Of a stretch of DNA of 12,403 nucleotides, positions 1-7,436 are shown piece after piece. Within the stretch, counting starts at the first letter, position 1, and each line of letters starts with the position of its first letter. Origin of the DNA: Candidatus Shapirobacteria bacterium (lineage in GTDB: Bacteria; Patescibacteriota; Microgenomatia; UBA12405); assembly GCA_018500045.2 (NCBI GenBank), contig JAHBAQ020000019.1, positions 1-12,403 on the forward strand, written 5' to 3'. Below the pieces are notes generated by a model that did not search any database, had not been told where the DNA came from, and worked only from the letters and a program-made list of their open reading frames with translations. Made by a program: the position numbers and the translations under genes.

Positions 1-277
1 CTTCATAAATATATTTTTTATAAACCTTTTTTGTTTTAAAAAATATTTCTCTTGAATTTATTTTTTTATTTTTCGTTTTATTTATAAAACCAATCATTTC
101 GTCTGGGTGATAATCCGTGGTTGAATTTAAGGATTGGATATATTCATCTCTTAGTCTGGTTATCTCATCAAAACTTATCCCGGACTGTTGAGATATTTTT
201 TCACAAAACAAATTAGCCATCGATTTTGAATCAATTAACGTCCCATCTACATCAAAAAGTATTACTGCTTTACTCAT
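1..277 (-). CDS. HAD-superfamily hydrolase, N-terminal part (runs off window start)
   Basis: The reverse strand is open from an ATG whose first base is 277 to the window edge, giving 92 residues. It begins MSKAVILFDVDGTLIDS. The DVDGT(L) motif at residues 9-14 is HAD motif I: Asp9 would be the nucleophile and Asp11 the acid/base, both coordinating magnesium. The following helical residues fit the start of a cap domain, as in phosphoglycolate phosphatase-like or beta-phosphoglucomutase-like HADs. Motifs II to IV lie outside the window, so substrate and subfamily cannot be decided. The gene is divergent from the helicase gene at 316, with 38 nt between the two starts. ATA isoleucine codons are common here, but composition is otherwise like the host. 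HAD membership is nearly certain from motif I; the exact reaction (phosphatase or mutase) is unknown. Confidence 0.88.
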   Translation of the reverse strand, partial: MSKAVILFDVDGTLIDSKSMANLFCEKISQQSGISFDEITRLRDEYIQSLNSTTDYHPDEMIGFINKTKNKKINSREIFFKTKKVYKKYIYE

Positions 278-284
278 CAAACCT

Positions 285-309
285 ATTTTACCTCAATCTA
301 AGTTAAAAT
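285..309. promoter_or_regulatory. Divergent pair of -10-like boxes between HAD and helicase genes
   Basis: The 38-nt intergenic gap holds one TAAAAT per strand. On the plus strand it is at 304-309, with 6 nt before the ATG at 316. On the minus strand it is read from 290 to 285, with 7 nt before the ATG at 277. This spacing would put transcription starts at or next to the start codons, giving leaderless mRNAs. No convincing -35 hexamer accompanies either box, and TAAAAT is common in AT-rich DNA, so this is suggestive only. Confidence 0.35.
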
Positions 310-315
310 AACCTA

Positions 316-3300
316 ATGACCGATTTCCAACCAAAGTTTTTAACTGAATATCAGAAACTAAATCCAGAACAACGCCAGGCTGTCGACACTATCGAAGGTC
401 CGGTTATGGTCATTGCCGGAGCGGGGACTGGTAAAACCCAAACTATTACCCTACGAATCGGCAAAATTCTTACTACCACTCAGGTCAACCCAAACAATAT
501 TCTATGTCTGACTTTCACCGAAAATGCTGCTCTCAATATGCGTTCTCGTTTGCTTTCCACTATCGGTCCATCAGCGTATGGTGTTCGCATTTCTACTTTT
601 CACGGTTTTTGCAATTCTATTATTCGCGACAATCCCGAAAAATTTTTATTTTCTCAAAAAGAATCTACCGCTATTGACGATGTTAAACAAATTCAAATTA
701 TTCGTCAGCTTATTGATAATTTACCTAACAACAGTAGTTTCAAAAATATTAATTCAGCCTATTTTTATCAAAAAGACATTATTCGTTCTATTCAAAATTT
801 AAAACGGGAGAATATCACTCCGGACAAATTTGCCGAGTTGATCAATTTTGCCAACGATTTTATCAAAATTGCCTCGCCAACTATTGATGCTTTGTCTGCC
901 GTCCGGGCTTCCAAAAATGCCGCTCCTCAAATCACTGGCATTATCAGTAATCTACTTTCTGCCAACATCCACGTTCTCTATCAAACCAGAATCCAATATT
1001 TTCTCAATCTTTTTAATCAGGAACAATTATCCTTGTCTGATCTCAAAAAAGAAGTTAAGGATTTTATTACCAAAACTCAAAATTCACTAGAAAAACAAAA
1101 AGATCTTTTAATTGTTTTTCGCGGTTACCAACAAGAATTAATTCATCAAAATCTTTTTGATTTTGACGATATGATTCTTTGGGTGGTCAATGCTCTCAAA
1201 ACTGATCAAAATCTTTTATCCGATTATCAGGAAAAATTTCAATATCTTTTGGTTGATGAATTTCAGGATACCAATTCTGCTCAAATGGAAATCCTTAATT
1301 TGTTAACCCAAAACCAGGAAAACCCAAACATTTTTGTTGTTGGCGACGATGATCAATCGATTTTCCGTTTCCAAGGAGCAGCTATCGAAAATATTTATAC
1401 TTTTTATCAAAGATATAAAAACCAAATCAAGGTTATTGCTCTCAAAAATAATTATCGTTCTCATCGTCTTATTCTTCAGTCTTCCGACGGTGTTATCAAA
1501 AACAATCAAACCAGAATTTCTAATTTTATCGCCAATCTCGACAAAACTCTGGTTTCCACCAAAGATTTTGATCCCGACCCAATTAATCTTTTTGTCGGGA
1601 ACAGTGACACCGAAGAAAATTTTTATGTCGCCAACACTATCAAAAAACTTATCGACTCTGGCACCAAACCCTCCGAAATTGCCATTCTTTTCCGCAACAA
1701 TTCCGATGTCTCTGGTATCGTTCCGTTTTTAAATCAACTCCAAATCCGTTTCCTTCGGACTGACTCAATCAATATCTTAGACAATCTTAATATTCAGCAG
1801 CTTATCGATCTTCTTAAATATCTTGATAATCCCGACGACGATGTTTTGTTGGGTAAAATTTTATCATTTAAATTTCTCAAATTACCGGCACTCGATTTGT
1901 ATCACTTATTTCATTTTGCCAAAAAAGATCAGCTGTCCCTATCGCAACTTATTGGTAATTCTCAAAAATTATCCGACTTTGGTATTAGCCAAAACGCTCA
2001 AACCAAACTAAGTAATTTTGTCAAACGAGTTGCCCGTATTCAAAAAAACAAAACCAATTTACCTCTCACTGAGATTTTTCTTAAAGTTATTAATAAATTC
2101 AATTATCTGTCTTACGTTTTAAAACATAGCGATGTTACTTTACTCAAGCAAATCGATCGGCTTTATTCTCATCTCAAAACTAGTCTGTCGGTCGAACCTA
2201 TTGATCTTCATCAATGGGTGATTAATCTTGATACTCTAGTCGAAAACGAAATTTCTATTAATAGTTTGCCGCTGGTTGATGATTTAGATAACAGCATTCG
2301 CCTTATGACTGTACACAAAAGTAAAGGTTTAGAATTTGAGCATATTTTCTTGATTAAAGTTTTATCCGGTAAATGGGATAATTCAACCTCACGTTCCAAT
2401 ATAAAGTTACCACTAGGAATTATTAAAACTGATATTTCCTCTGTCTTACTCGACAAAGATATTGAAGAAGATCGTCGCTTATTTTATGTCGCTTTGACTC
2501 GGGCTAAAAACCAAATTTATTTGTCTTACACCAAATTTAACGATTCCGGCAAAGAACAATTGCCTTCCATTTTTATTAACGAAATTGATCCATCTCTTGT
2601 CCAAAAAGTTTCCTCTGGTTTAAACACTGAAGTTCCGGCACTCCAAAGTTTATTTACTCCAAAAATTCCTCAATTAATTTCTTTTAATCTTCGGGGTTAT
2701 CTTCAAAATTATTTGGCCACTCAATATAAATTTAATATCACTCATCTCAATTCTTATCTTCACTGTCCTTTGTGTTTCTTTTTCAAAACCATTCTTAAGC
2801 TTCCCGATAAAAAAGGTTTAAGTGCTTCTTTTGGTACCAGTGTTCATGCCGCTCTTAATTATCTTTTCAATATTTACAAAGACAAAAATACTCTCATCCC
2901 TTTAGAAAAATTTTTAGCTGTTTTTCAAGATAATTTACAAAAACAAATTTTATCCAAATCCGATTTCGAATTATTACTTGCCAAAGGTCAACCAATATTA
3001 ACTGATTATTATCAACATTATCAAAACGACTTTAATGGTAATTGTTTTACAGAACACGATTTTAAATTTTATAATGCCCGACTCGGTGATATTCCTTTAA
3101 CTGGTAAGATAGATAAAATTGAATTACTCGATGGCAAAAATATTAACGTTGTTGATTTTAAAACCGGTAAACCGGATTCTAAATACAAAGAATTAAGTCA
3201 AGAAGGGGATTATTTCCGCCAATTAGTTTTTTATAAACTTTTGTGTCAACACTCTATTGGCTTCCCTTATCATGTCAAGTCTGGGACCATTGATTTTATT

Positions 3301-3492
3301 GAAAAAGATAATCGGGGCAACTTTAAAAAAGTTGATTTTCAAATTACCGACGACCATGTTACTGAATTATCAAAATTAATCACCGACACTTATAAAAAAA
3401 TTCTTAATTTAGAATTTGCCCCGTCCGAAAAATGTGACGATCCCGACCATCTTCATTATTTGTTTGAAAAATATTTCCAAAATGAAACTTAA
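316..3492 (+). CDS. UvrD/Rep-family DNA helicase fused to C-terminal PD-(D/E)XK nuclease
   Basis: This 1058-aa protein is a superfamily 1A 3'-5' helicase with a RecB/AddB-like nuclease tail, expected to act in the cytoplasm on DNA ends or during repair. Visible helicase motifs are: Q motif LNPEQRQAV (15-23), Walker A AGAGTGKT (34-41), motif Ia LTFTENAA (65-72), TFHGFC (94-99), Walker B DEFQDTN (314-320), GDDDQSIFRFQGA (343-355), NNYRS (378-382), TVHKSKGLEFEHIFL (665-679) and EEDRRLFYVALTRAK (717-731). The nuclease part (about 805-1058) shows LNSYLHCPLC (811-820), H844, GKIDKIE (930-936; Asp933), VVDFKTGK (945-952; Asp947, Lys949) and the QLxxY box (Q969, Y973). Only one cysteine (C1040) follows the nuclease motifs, so an AddB-type iron-sulfur cluster is unlikely. 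It could serve as a single-chain stand-in for AddAB/RecBCD, which is inference. The dUTPase gene overlaps its 3' end. Confidence 0.93.
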   Translation: MTDFQPKFLTEYQKLNPEQRQAVDTIEGPVMVIAGAGTGKTQTITLRIGKILTTTQVNPNNILCLTFTENAALNMRSRLLSTIGPSAYGVRISTFHGFCNSIIRDNPEKFLFSQKESTAIDDVKQIQIIRQLIDNLPNNSSFKNINSAYFYQKDIIRSIQNLKRENITPDKFAELINFANDFIKIASPTIDALSAVRASKNAAPQITGIISNLLSANIHVLYQTRIQYFLNLFNQEQLSLSDLKKEVKDFITKTQNSLEKQKDLLIVFRGYQQELIHQNLFDFDDMILWVVNALKTDQNLLSDYQEKFQYLLVDEFQDTNSAQMEILNLLTQNQENPNIFVVGDDDQSIFRFQGAAIENIYTFYQRYKNQIKVIALKNNYRSHRLILQSSDGVIKNNQTRISNFIANLDKTLVSTKDFDPDPINLFVGNSDTEENFYVANTIKKLIDSGTKPSEIAILFRNNSDVSGIVPFLNQLQIRFLRTDSINILDNLNIQQLIDLLKYLDNPDDDVLLGKILSFKFLKLPALDLYHLFHFAKKDQLSLSQLIGNSQKLSDFGISQNAQTKLSNFVKRVARIQKNKTNLPLTEIFLKVINKFNYLSYVLKHSDVTLLKQIDRLYSHLKTSLSVEPIDLHQWVINLDTLVENEISINSLPLVDDLDNSIRLMTVHKSKGLEFEHIFLIKVLSGKWDNSTSRSNIKLPLGIIKTDISSVLLDKDIEEDRRLFYVALTRAKNQIYLSYTKFNDSGKEQLPSIFINEIDPSLVQKVSSGLNTEVPALQSLFTPKIPQLISFNLRGYLQNYLATQYKFNITHLNSYLHCPLCFFFKTILKLPDKKGLSASFGTSVHAALNYLFNIYKDKNTLIPLEKFLAVFQDNLQKQILSKSDFELLLAKGQPILTDYYQHYQNDFNGNCFTEHDFKFYNARLGDIPLTGKIDKIELLDGKNINVVDFKTGKPDSKYKELSQEGDYFRQLVFYKLLCQHSIGFPYHVKSGTIDFIEKDNRGNFKKVDFQITDDHVTELSKLITDTYKKILNLEFAPSEKCDDPDHLHYLFEKYFQNET

Positions 3493-3913
3493 AATCAAAC
3501 GTTTCGATAAATCCCTTCCGTTACCAGCTCACAAAACTGCCGGCGCTGTTGCTGTCGACCTGTACACTCGTACCGATTTTACTATTGAATCTCATCAATT
3601 TGGCTATATTCCTATGAATGTCGCTATTGAGATTCCCGACGGTTATTTTATTCTTATGGCTCCTCGATCATCCGCTCACAAAATGGGACTTATGGGTCTC
3701 AATGGTGTTGGTATTTTTGATCGAGATTTTTGTGGCGACAACGACGAATACCATTTTATTGCTTACAATTTTACCGACAATACCGTCAATATTGAAAAGG
3801 GTACTCGTCTTTGTCAATTATTATTAATCAAATGCGAAAATTTTGAGTTTGACGAAATTGAAACTATGGGCAATGCTACCCGCGGCGGCATCGGCTCCAC
3901 TGGAAACAAATAG
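3482..3913 (+). CDS. dut: dUTP diphosphatase (trimeric dUTPase family)
   Basis: This 143-aa protein converts dUTP to dUMP and diphosphate, keeping uracil out of DNA and supplying dUMP for thymidylate synthesis. The start at 3482 overlaps the helicase gene by 11 nt; a further upstream start would lengthen the overlap without adding family sequence. All five dUTPase motifs are present in order: motif 1 AGAVAVDL (20-27), motif 2 PRSSAHKMG (61-69), motif 3 NGVGIFDRDFCGD (74-86, catalytic Asp80), motif 4 KGTRLCQLLL (106-115) and motif 5 TRGGIGSTG (133-141). Two aromatic positions differ from the usual family pattern: Phe83 where motif 3 normally has Tyr, and Ile137 where motif 5 normally has Phe. 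Length matches bacterial dUTPases (about 140-155 aa). The related dCTP deaminase is less likely given the motif 5 glycine-rich tail. There is no Shine-Dalgarno site; translational coupling to the upstream gene is plausible. Confidence 0.92.
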   Translation: MKLKIKRFDKSLPLPAHKTAGAVAVDLYTRTDFTIESHQFGYIPMNVAIEIPDGYFILMAPRSSAHKMGLMGLNGVGIFDRDFCGDNDEYHFIAYNFTDNTVNIEKGTRLCQLLLIKCENFEFDEIETMGNATRGGIGSTGNK

Positions 3914-3918
3914 TGTTG

Positions 3919-3924
3919 TATTAT
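3919..3924 (+). promoter_or_regulatory. Possible -10 box (TATTAT) for the membrane-anchored surface protein gene
   Basis: TATTAT lies 5 nt before the ATG at 3930, in the 16-nt gap after dut. That spacing fits a leaderless or near-leaderless transcript. No clear -35 box is visible, and chance occurrence in AT-rich DNA is possible. Confidence 0.3.
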
Positions 3925-3929
3925 TAAGT

Positions 3930-5894
3930 ATGACTGAAAACAATATTAACCCGAATTTAACTAATATAACTACTCCAGAATCAAAAGATAACCCTGAAAT
4001 TCAGCCAGATAAAACCCAAACTTCCCCAAAAATAAATTATAAAATTATTTCTATTATTTTCGGTGTAGTTATCCTTGTTTCTGCTATTGGAGCCTCGGCT
4101 TATTATTTGGGAGCAAAAAAATCACCTTCACCTCAACCAACCCAAAACACATCTTCATCTGATACCGCTCCCACCGACAAACCTATTGAAACAACTCCAT
4201 TATTTTCTGGACGTATTCAAAAATTAACTCAGGATCTCAAATTATATAAAGATGATGGCGATCAAATGTTTAAGGCTAGCTATTTTAGTGCCGGAACTTT
4301 TAATAAAGGAGATCTTCAGGGATATACTCGAATTATTGCTCTTAAATCAATTGGTCCCGGAGAACCATCAAGTTTTATTTTAGCCACCAAAGATTTTCAA
4401 ACTTATGTTTTAGACGATCCAGAAAGTAATGTTACTAAATATGCCGAAACTGAATGGCAAAATCCATACAATTATCTAGATAAAAATAAAATAGTTTCCG
4501 CTAAAACTTTTGAGACCGATCAACCAAAAGAAATTAAATTAGATTCAAAATTCAGTCTTGTTTTCAGTAGTTTATTAACCGAATATCACCAAACTGACCA
4601 AAAAGATAATTTAGGCAACAGTATTTCAGAAAATCTTCTAACCGAAAATTTTTCATCTTACAAAAAAATAGATTCTCCGATTAACAACCTAACTTTTTAT
4701 TTCAAACCAAACCAAAAAAACAACTATTTTGACCAAATGACTCAAAGTCAAAAAGATAAAGAGTTACTCAAATTAAAATATTTCCCTACCGAAACAGAAA
4801 TAACCACAGTTGATTCTACTGGTTTACCTCAAAAATACTCTTTGGGTTTATCTGGGTCTGATAAAAAAAGTGTTGCTTTCAAAAGTTCGGCTATTCAAAA
4901 CAAAAATAATTTAAAATTTTACAAAGATTATTCTGAAGCTATTCCTGGTGGATGTTCCCTTGCCTCAAATACAAAAGTTATCAATCTCGCCGATAATGAT
5001 CTTGAATTAATTGGTACTGTCTCCAACATTCCTCTTTATCACCTAAAAGATAGTAACCATGAACTCTATAAATTGGCTTATGACAACAAAATGGACTATT
5101 ACAATAGTGAGTTCGGTGCTGTTTGGAATGATATCAATAAAGGTATCACCAAGCCAACCCTCTCCGAATATATTAATAACAATCCTTTATTATTCTTCAA
5201 AGATTATTGGCAAAGATGGGTTGCTGTTGGTGAATATGATATTCAATTACCTGGTGGTTGTGGTAAACCGGTTATCTATCTTTACCCCAAAAAAACTACC
5301 CAAGTTTCGGTTAAATTTAATGTTCCGGTTCAATTTACCACCGATATTCCCAAGTATAATGACTCTTGGCAAGTATTAGCCAAACCTGACGGTTCTCTCC
5401 AAAATTTAAAATCAAATCAAGCCACTTGTTCACAAATTGATTTTGCTAAAAAAGGCTCTGAATACGCCAAAAAAGCCTGTGAAACCAATAATTATCCTTA
5501 TCTTTATTGGGCCGGTAATATTTATTCTCAAAAATATCCGGAAATTACTAAAGGTTGGATTGTTGCCAAAGATGATTTAAATAACTTCCTTCAAAATAAA
5601 CTTTCTGAAATTGGCTTAAATTCAAACGAGAAAAAAGATTTTATCGATTATTGGTTACCCGATATGTTATTCAAAAATTCGTCCTATTATCGTCTCAGTT
5701 TTCTTCAGACCAATGAATTAAATTCTTTATTTCCTATGACTGTCGAACCCAAACCAGATACTGTTTTTAGAATCTTTTTAGATTATCTACCGCTTAGTCA
5801 AAAACCAACCCAAGAAATATCACCCCAATCTTTAAACAAATTGGTCCGTAATGGTTTTACTTTAGTTGAATGGGGTGGTTTAAAGCAATACTAA
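3930..5894 (+). CDS. Membrane-anchored extracellular protein with C-terminal 'CGKPVIYLYP' domain, function unknown
   Basis: This 654-aa protein begins with a polar Asn/Thr/Pro-rich cytoplasmic tail (1-37), followed by one transmembrane segment (about 38-62, IISIIFGVVILVSAIGASAY). A Ser/Pro/Thr/Gln linker (65-90) leads to a large presumably extracellular part. The C-terminal region (about 441-654) opens with PGGCGKPVIYLYPKK and closes with GFTLVEWGG. I remember this KPVIYLYP...VVEWGG arrangement from many uncharacterised CPR and other bacterial surface proteins, but cannot name a reaction. A second PGGC motif occurs at 339-342 (IPGGCSLAS), about 100 residues before the first. Four other features of note are C500, C517 and a WAGN box (527-530), with aromatic-rich surroundings. 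The start at 3930 is preferred over one at 3843, which would lie inside dut and add a non-hydrophobic, unrelated extension. Function is unknown; a cell-wall or surface-binding role is a guess. Confidence 0.85.
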   Translation: MTENNINPNLTNITTPESKDNPEIQPDKTQTSPKINYKIISIIFGVVILVSAIGASAYYLGAKKSPSPQPTQNTSSSDTAPTDKPIETTPLFSGRIQKLTQDLKLYKDDGDQMFKASYFSAGTFNKGDLQGYTRIIALKSIGPGEPSSFILATKDFQTYVLDDPESNVTKYAETEWQNPYNYLDKNKIVSAKTFETDQPKEIKLDSKFSLVFSSLLTEYHQTDQKDNLGNSISENLLTENFSSYKKIDSPINNLTFYFKPNQKNNYFDQMTQSQKDKELLKLKYFPTETEITTVDSTGLPQKYSLGLSGSDKKSVAFKSSAIQNKNNLKFYKDYSEAIPGGCSLASNTKVINLADNDLELIGTVSNIPLYHLKDSNHELYKLAYDNKMDYYNSEFGAVWNDINKGITKPTLSEYINNNPLLFFKDYWQRWVAVGEYDIQLPGGCGKPVIYLYPKKTTQVSVKFNVPVQFTTDIPKYNDSWQVLAKPDGSLQNLKSNQATCSQIDFAKKGSEYAKKACETNNYPYLYWAGNIYSQKYPEITKGWIVAKDDLNNFLQNKLSEIGLNSNEKKDFIDYWLPDMLFKNSSYYRLSFLQTNELNSLFPMTVEPKPDTVFRIFLDYLPLSQKPTQEISPQSLNKLVRNGFTLVEWGGLKQY

Positions 5895-5903
5895 ACCTTA
5901 TTG

Positions 5904-5909
5904 TAAAAT
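5904..5909 (+). promoter_or_regulatory. Possible -10 box (TAAAAT) for rmuC
   Basis: TAAAAT follows directly after TTG (5901-5903) and leaves 6 nt before the ATG at 5916, the geometry expected of a leaderless transcript. It occupies the 21-nt gap between the surface-protein gene and rmuC. No -35 hexamer is convincing. Confidence 0.33.
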
Positions 5910-5915
5910 AATTTT

Positions 5916-7001
5916 ATGACTTTCGTTTATATTCTTTTAATTTTGATCCTGGCTACCCTCATCTTTCTTATCGTCAAAAACAAAAAACCCGATAACCAGG
6001 AAATTTCCAAAGAAATTACTAATTCTTTAAACCAACTTTTTCCTGAAGTTCTCAAAAATGCCAATCAACAATTAATTACTTTGGCCGACCAAAAAATCGG
6101 CACCGACCTCACCAATAAAAAACAAGCTATCGAAGAATTAGTCCAACGAGCTTTAGTCGAAATTGAAAAAAATAATAAAAAACTTGAAGAAGTCGAAATC
6201 AAACGTAGCGGTTCTTTTTCTGCTTTAACTGAAAAATTAGAAGAACAAAAAACTCTGACTAATCAACTCAAAGTTACCACTGAAGGTCTCAAAAATGTTT
6301 TAAGCAACAATCAAATGCGCGGTGCTTTTGGCGAACAAGTTGCCGAAGATTTACTCAGAATGTCCGGCTTTGTCAGTGGTGTTAATTATGACAAACAAGT
6401 TTCTGGTGATACTTCCCGCCCTGATTTTACTGTTTATATGCCCGACGGTATGAAAGTTAATGTCGATTCCAAATTCCCTTATCAAAATTTAGTCAAAATG
6501 AGTGAGGCCGATAGTAAGGAAGAAAAAGAACGTTACAAAAAAGCCTTCGAACAGGATATTAAAACCAAAATTAAAGAAGTCACCAGTAGGGAATATATCA
6601 ATCCCGAAGAAAACACCGTTGATTTCGTCATTTTGTTTATCCCTAATGAAATGATTTTTAGTTTTATTTATGATCGTTTTCCTGATGTTTGGCAGGATGC
6701 TATGGCCAAAAAAGTTATTTTAGCCGGTCCATTTTCGTTTACTGCAATTTTGCGGATGATTCACCAGGCTTACGACAATTTCCGCTATCAAAAAAATGTT
6801 GCCACTATCATTGGCTACATCAAAAAATTCAGTGAAGAATTCGAAAATTACAATAAAGGTTTCAAAGATTTGGGAATTCGGATTGAATCACTCCAAAAAC
6901 AATATGTCGCCGTCGACACTACTCGTACCAATCAACTAGTTAAAATTGTCAACAAAATCAAAACCGAAGAACCTCAAGAAATCAAAACCCTCCATGAATA
7001 A
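5916..7001 (+). CDS. rmuC: RmuC-family DNA recombination protein
   Basis: This 361-aa protein starts with a hydrophobic segment (about 3-20, FVYILLILILATLIFLIV) that should anchor it in the membrane. A long charged coiled-coil region follows (about 28-130). The conserved RmuC domain then begins with RGAFGEQVAEDLL (135-147). Its nuclease-like core shows RPDFTVYMPDG (168-178, Asp170) and VNVDSKFP (181-188, Asp184 and Lys186), matching the D...DxK pattern of PD-(D/E)XK-like folds. Later conserved stretches include FVILFIPNEMIFSFIYD (237-253) and FSFTAILRMIHQAY (273-286). RmuC limits inversions at short repeats in E. coli; its biochemical activity is not firmly settled. Length is near the short end of the family (E. 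coli about 475 aa), the difference lying in the coiled coil and C-terminus. It overlaps the next gene by 8 nt and shares a strand with the helicase-nuclease and dUTPase, supporting a repair role. Confidence 0.93.
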   Translation: MTFVYILLILILATLIFLIVKNKKPDNQEISKEITNSLNQLFPEVLKNANQQLITLADQKIGTDLTNKKQAIEELVQRALVEIEKNNKKLEEVEIKRSGSFSALTEKLEEQKTLTNQLKVTTEGLKNVLSNNQMRGAFGEQVAEDLLRMSGFVSGVNYDKQVSGDTSRPDFTVYMPDGMKVNVDSKFPYQNLVKMSEADSKEEKERYKKAFEQDIKTKIKEVTSREYINPEENTVDFVILFIPNEMIFSFIYDRFPDVWQDAMAKKVILAGPFSFTAILRMIHQAYDNFRYQKNVATIIGYIKKFSEEFENYNKGFKDLGIRIESLQKQYVAVDTTRTNQLVKIVNKIKTEEPQEIKTLHE

Positions 7002-7299
7002 AAAATACCTGGTATTTTCCATTGTGCTATGGATTGGCTTTTTTACCTTTACTTACTTCATTTCTCCTGATGCTCTGTGGTCTAAAATTGTTTTCTTTTT
7101 AATTTTACTTTCTTCACTTTTGGCCACTACCTACATCTTTTCCAAAGATCACTGTTTAAATATTTTTATTTCTCTCTATATCACTTCACTCTTTTTACTC
7201 CGATTTCTCCATCAATTATTTTTTATGAATTTTATTTTTCTTACTTGTCTTTTTATCTGCCTTTTCTTTTTGTGTTATCGCAAACCAGAACAAAAATAG
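6994..7299 (+). CDS. Small hydrophobic integral membrane protein, function unknown
   Basis: The start ATG at 6994 overlaps the last 8 nt of rmuC and yields 101 residues. Starting upstream in the same frame (6946) would put 16 Lys/Ser-rich residues inside rmuC and is less natural. Hydrophobic stretches at about 5-23, 30-48, 54-69 and 73-95 indicate three or four transmembrane helices, with basic residues at both ends (MNKK, RKPEQK). There are no catalytic motifs. Short multi-span proteins of this kind are frequent in CPR genomes, but I cannot assign a family. Overlap implies co-transcription and probable translational coupling with rmuC. No Shine-Dalgarno site is visible. A probable terminator follows about 30 nt after the stop. 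Confidence 0.75.
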   Translation: MNKKYLVFSIVLWIGFFTFTYFISPDALWSKIVFFLILLSSLLATTYIFSKDHCLNIFISLYITSLFLLRFLHQLFFMNFIFLTCLFICLFFLCYRKPEQK

Positions 7300-7327
7300 T
7301 TTATCCCTTAATGAGTTATAATAGGCC

Positions 7328-7361
7328 AGAATCCACACGCGGGTTCTATTTTGTTTTTTTT
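7328..7361 (+). terminator. Probable rho-independent terminator closing the helicase-rmuC gene run
   Basis: AGAATCC (7328-7334) can pair with GGGTTCT (7341-7347) over 7 bp, including one G-U pair, around a 6-nt loop. A T-rich tail (7349-7361, interrupted by one A-free G at 7353) follows directly. The stem is short, but placement just after the stop at 7299 fits termination of the upstream transcript. Confidence 0.55.
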
Positions 7362-7377
7362 GAGGTCACCGACCTCA
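7361..7377. promoter_or_regulatory. 17-bp palindrome, possible operator
   Basis: TGAGGTC (7361-7367) and GACCTCA (7371-7377) are perfect 7-bp inverted arms around ACC. The T-run lies before it on the plus strand, so it is not a simple terminator for either strand. It sits between the terminator above and the first small ORF at 7437, a natural place for an operator or a short leader hairpin. A weak TTGAGG (7360-7365) plus TACGTT (7382-7387) pair with 16-bp spacing overlaps it and could be its promoter. The binding factor is unknown. Confidence 0.45.
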
Positions 7378-7407
7378 TTTGTACGTTGACATCTTGTAGA
7401 GTTGCCC

Positions 7408-7422
7408 GACCGACCGAGAAAG
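7408..7422 (+). repeat. Leader repeat copy 1 (GACCGACCGAGAAAG)
   Basis: This 15-mer is identical to the copy at 7540-7554. It ends 14 nt before the TTG start of the 34-aa ORF, just upstream of that ORF's Shine-Dalgarno site. It contains a tandem GACC unit. Confidence 0.8.
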
Positions 7423-7423
7423 T

Positions 7424-7430
7424 GAGGTGA
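7424..7430 (+). promoter_or_regulatory. Strong Shine-Dalgarno site (GAGGTGA) deciding a TTG start
   Basis: GAGGTGA pairs over 7 nt with the usual anti-Shine-Dalgarno end of 16S rRNA. Six nucleotides separate it from TTG at 7437. No other start codon in that frame is available, because an in-frame TGA occupies 7428-7430. Confidence 0.5.
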
Positions 7431-7436
7431 ATTTAT

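Noticed and set aside
3843..3929. Upstream start for the surface protein
   Set aside because: It would overlap dut by 71 nt and add 29 residues with no family resemblance; the ATG at 3930 gives a standard cytoplasmic tail plus membrane span.
7317..7322. Perfect TATAAT as a promoter for the small-ORF island
   Set aside because: No -35 hexamer lies 16-18 bp upstream, and transcription from it would run straight into the hairpin and T-rich tail at 7328-7361.
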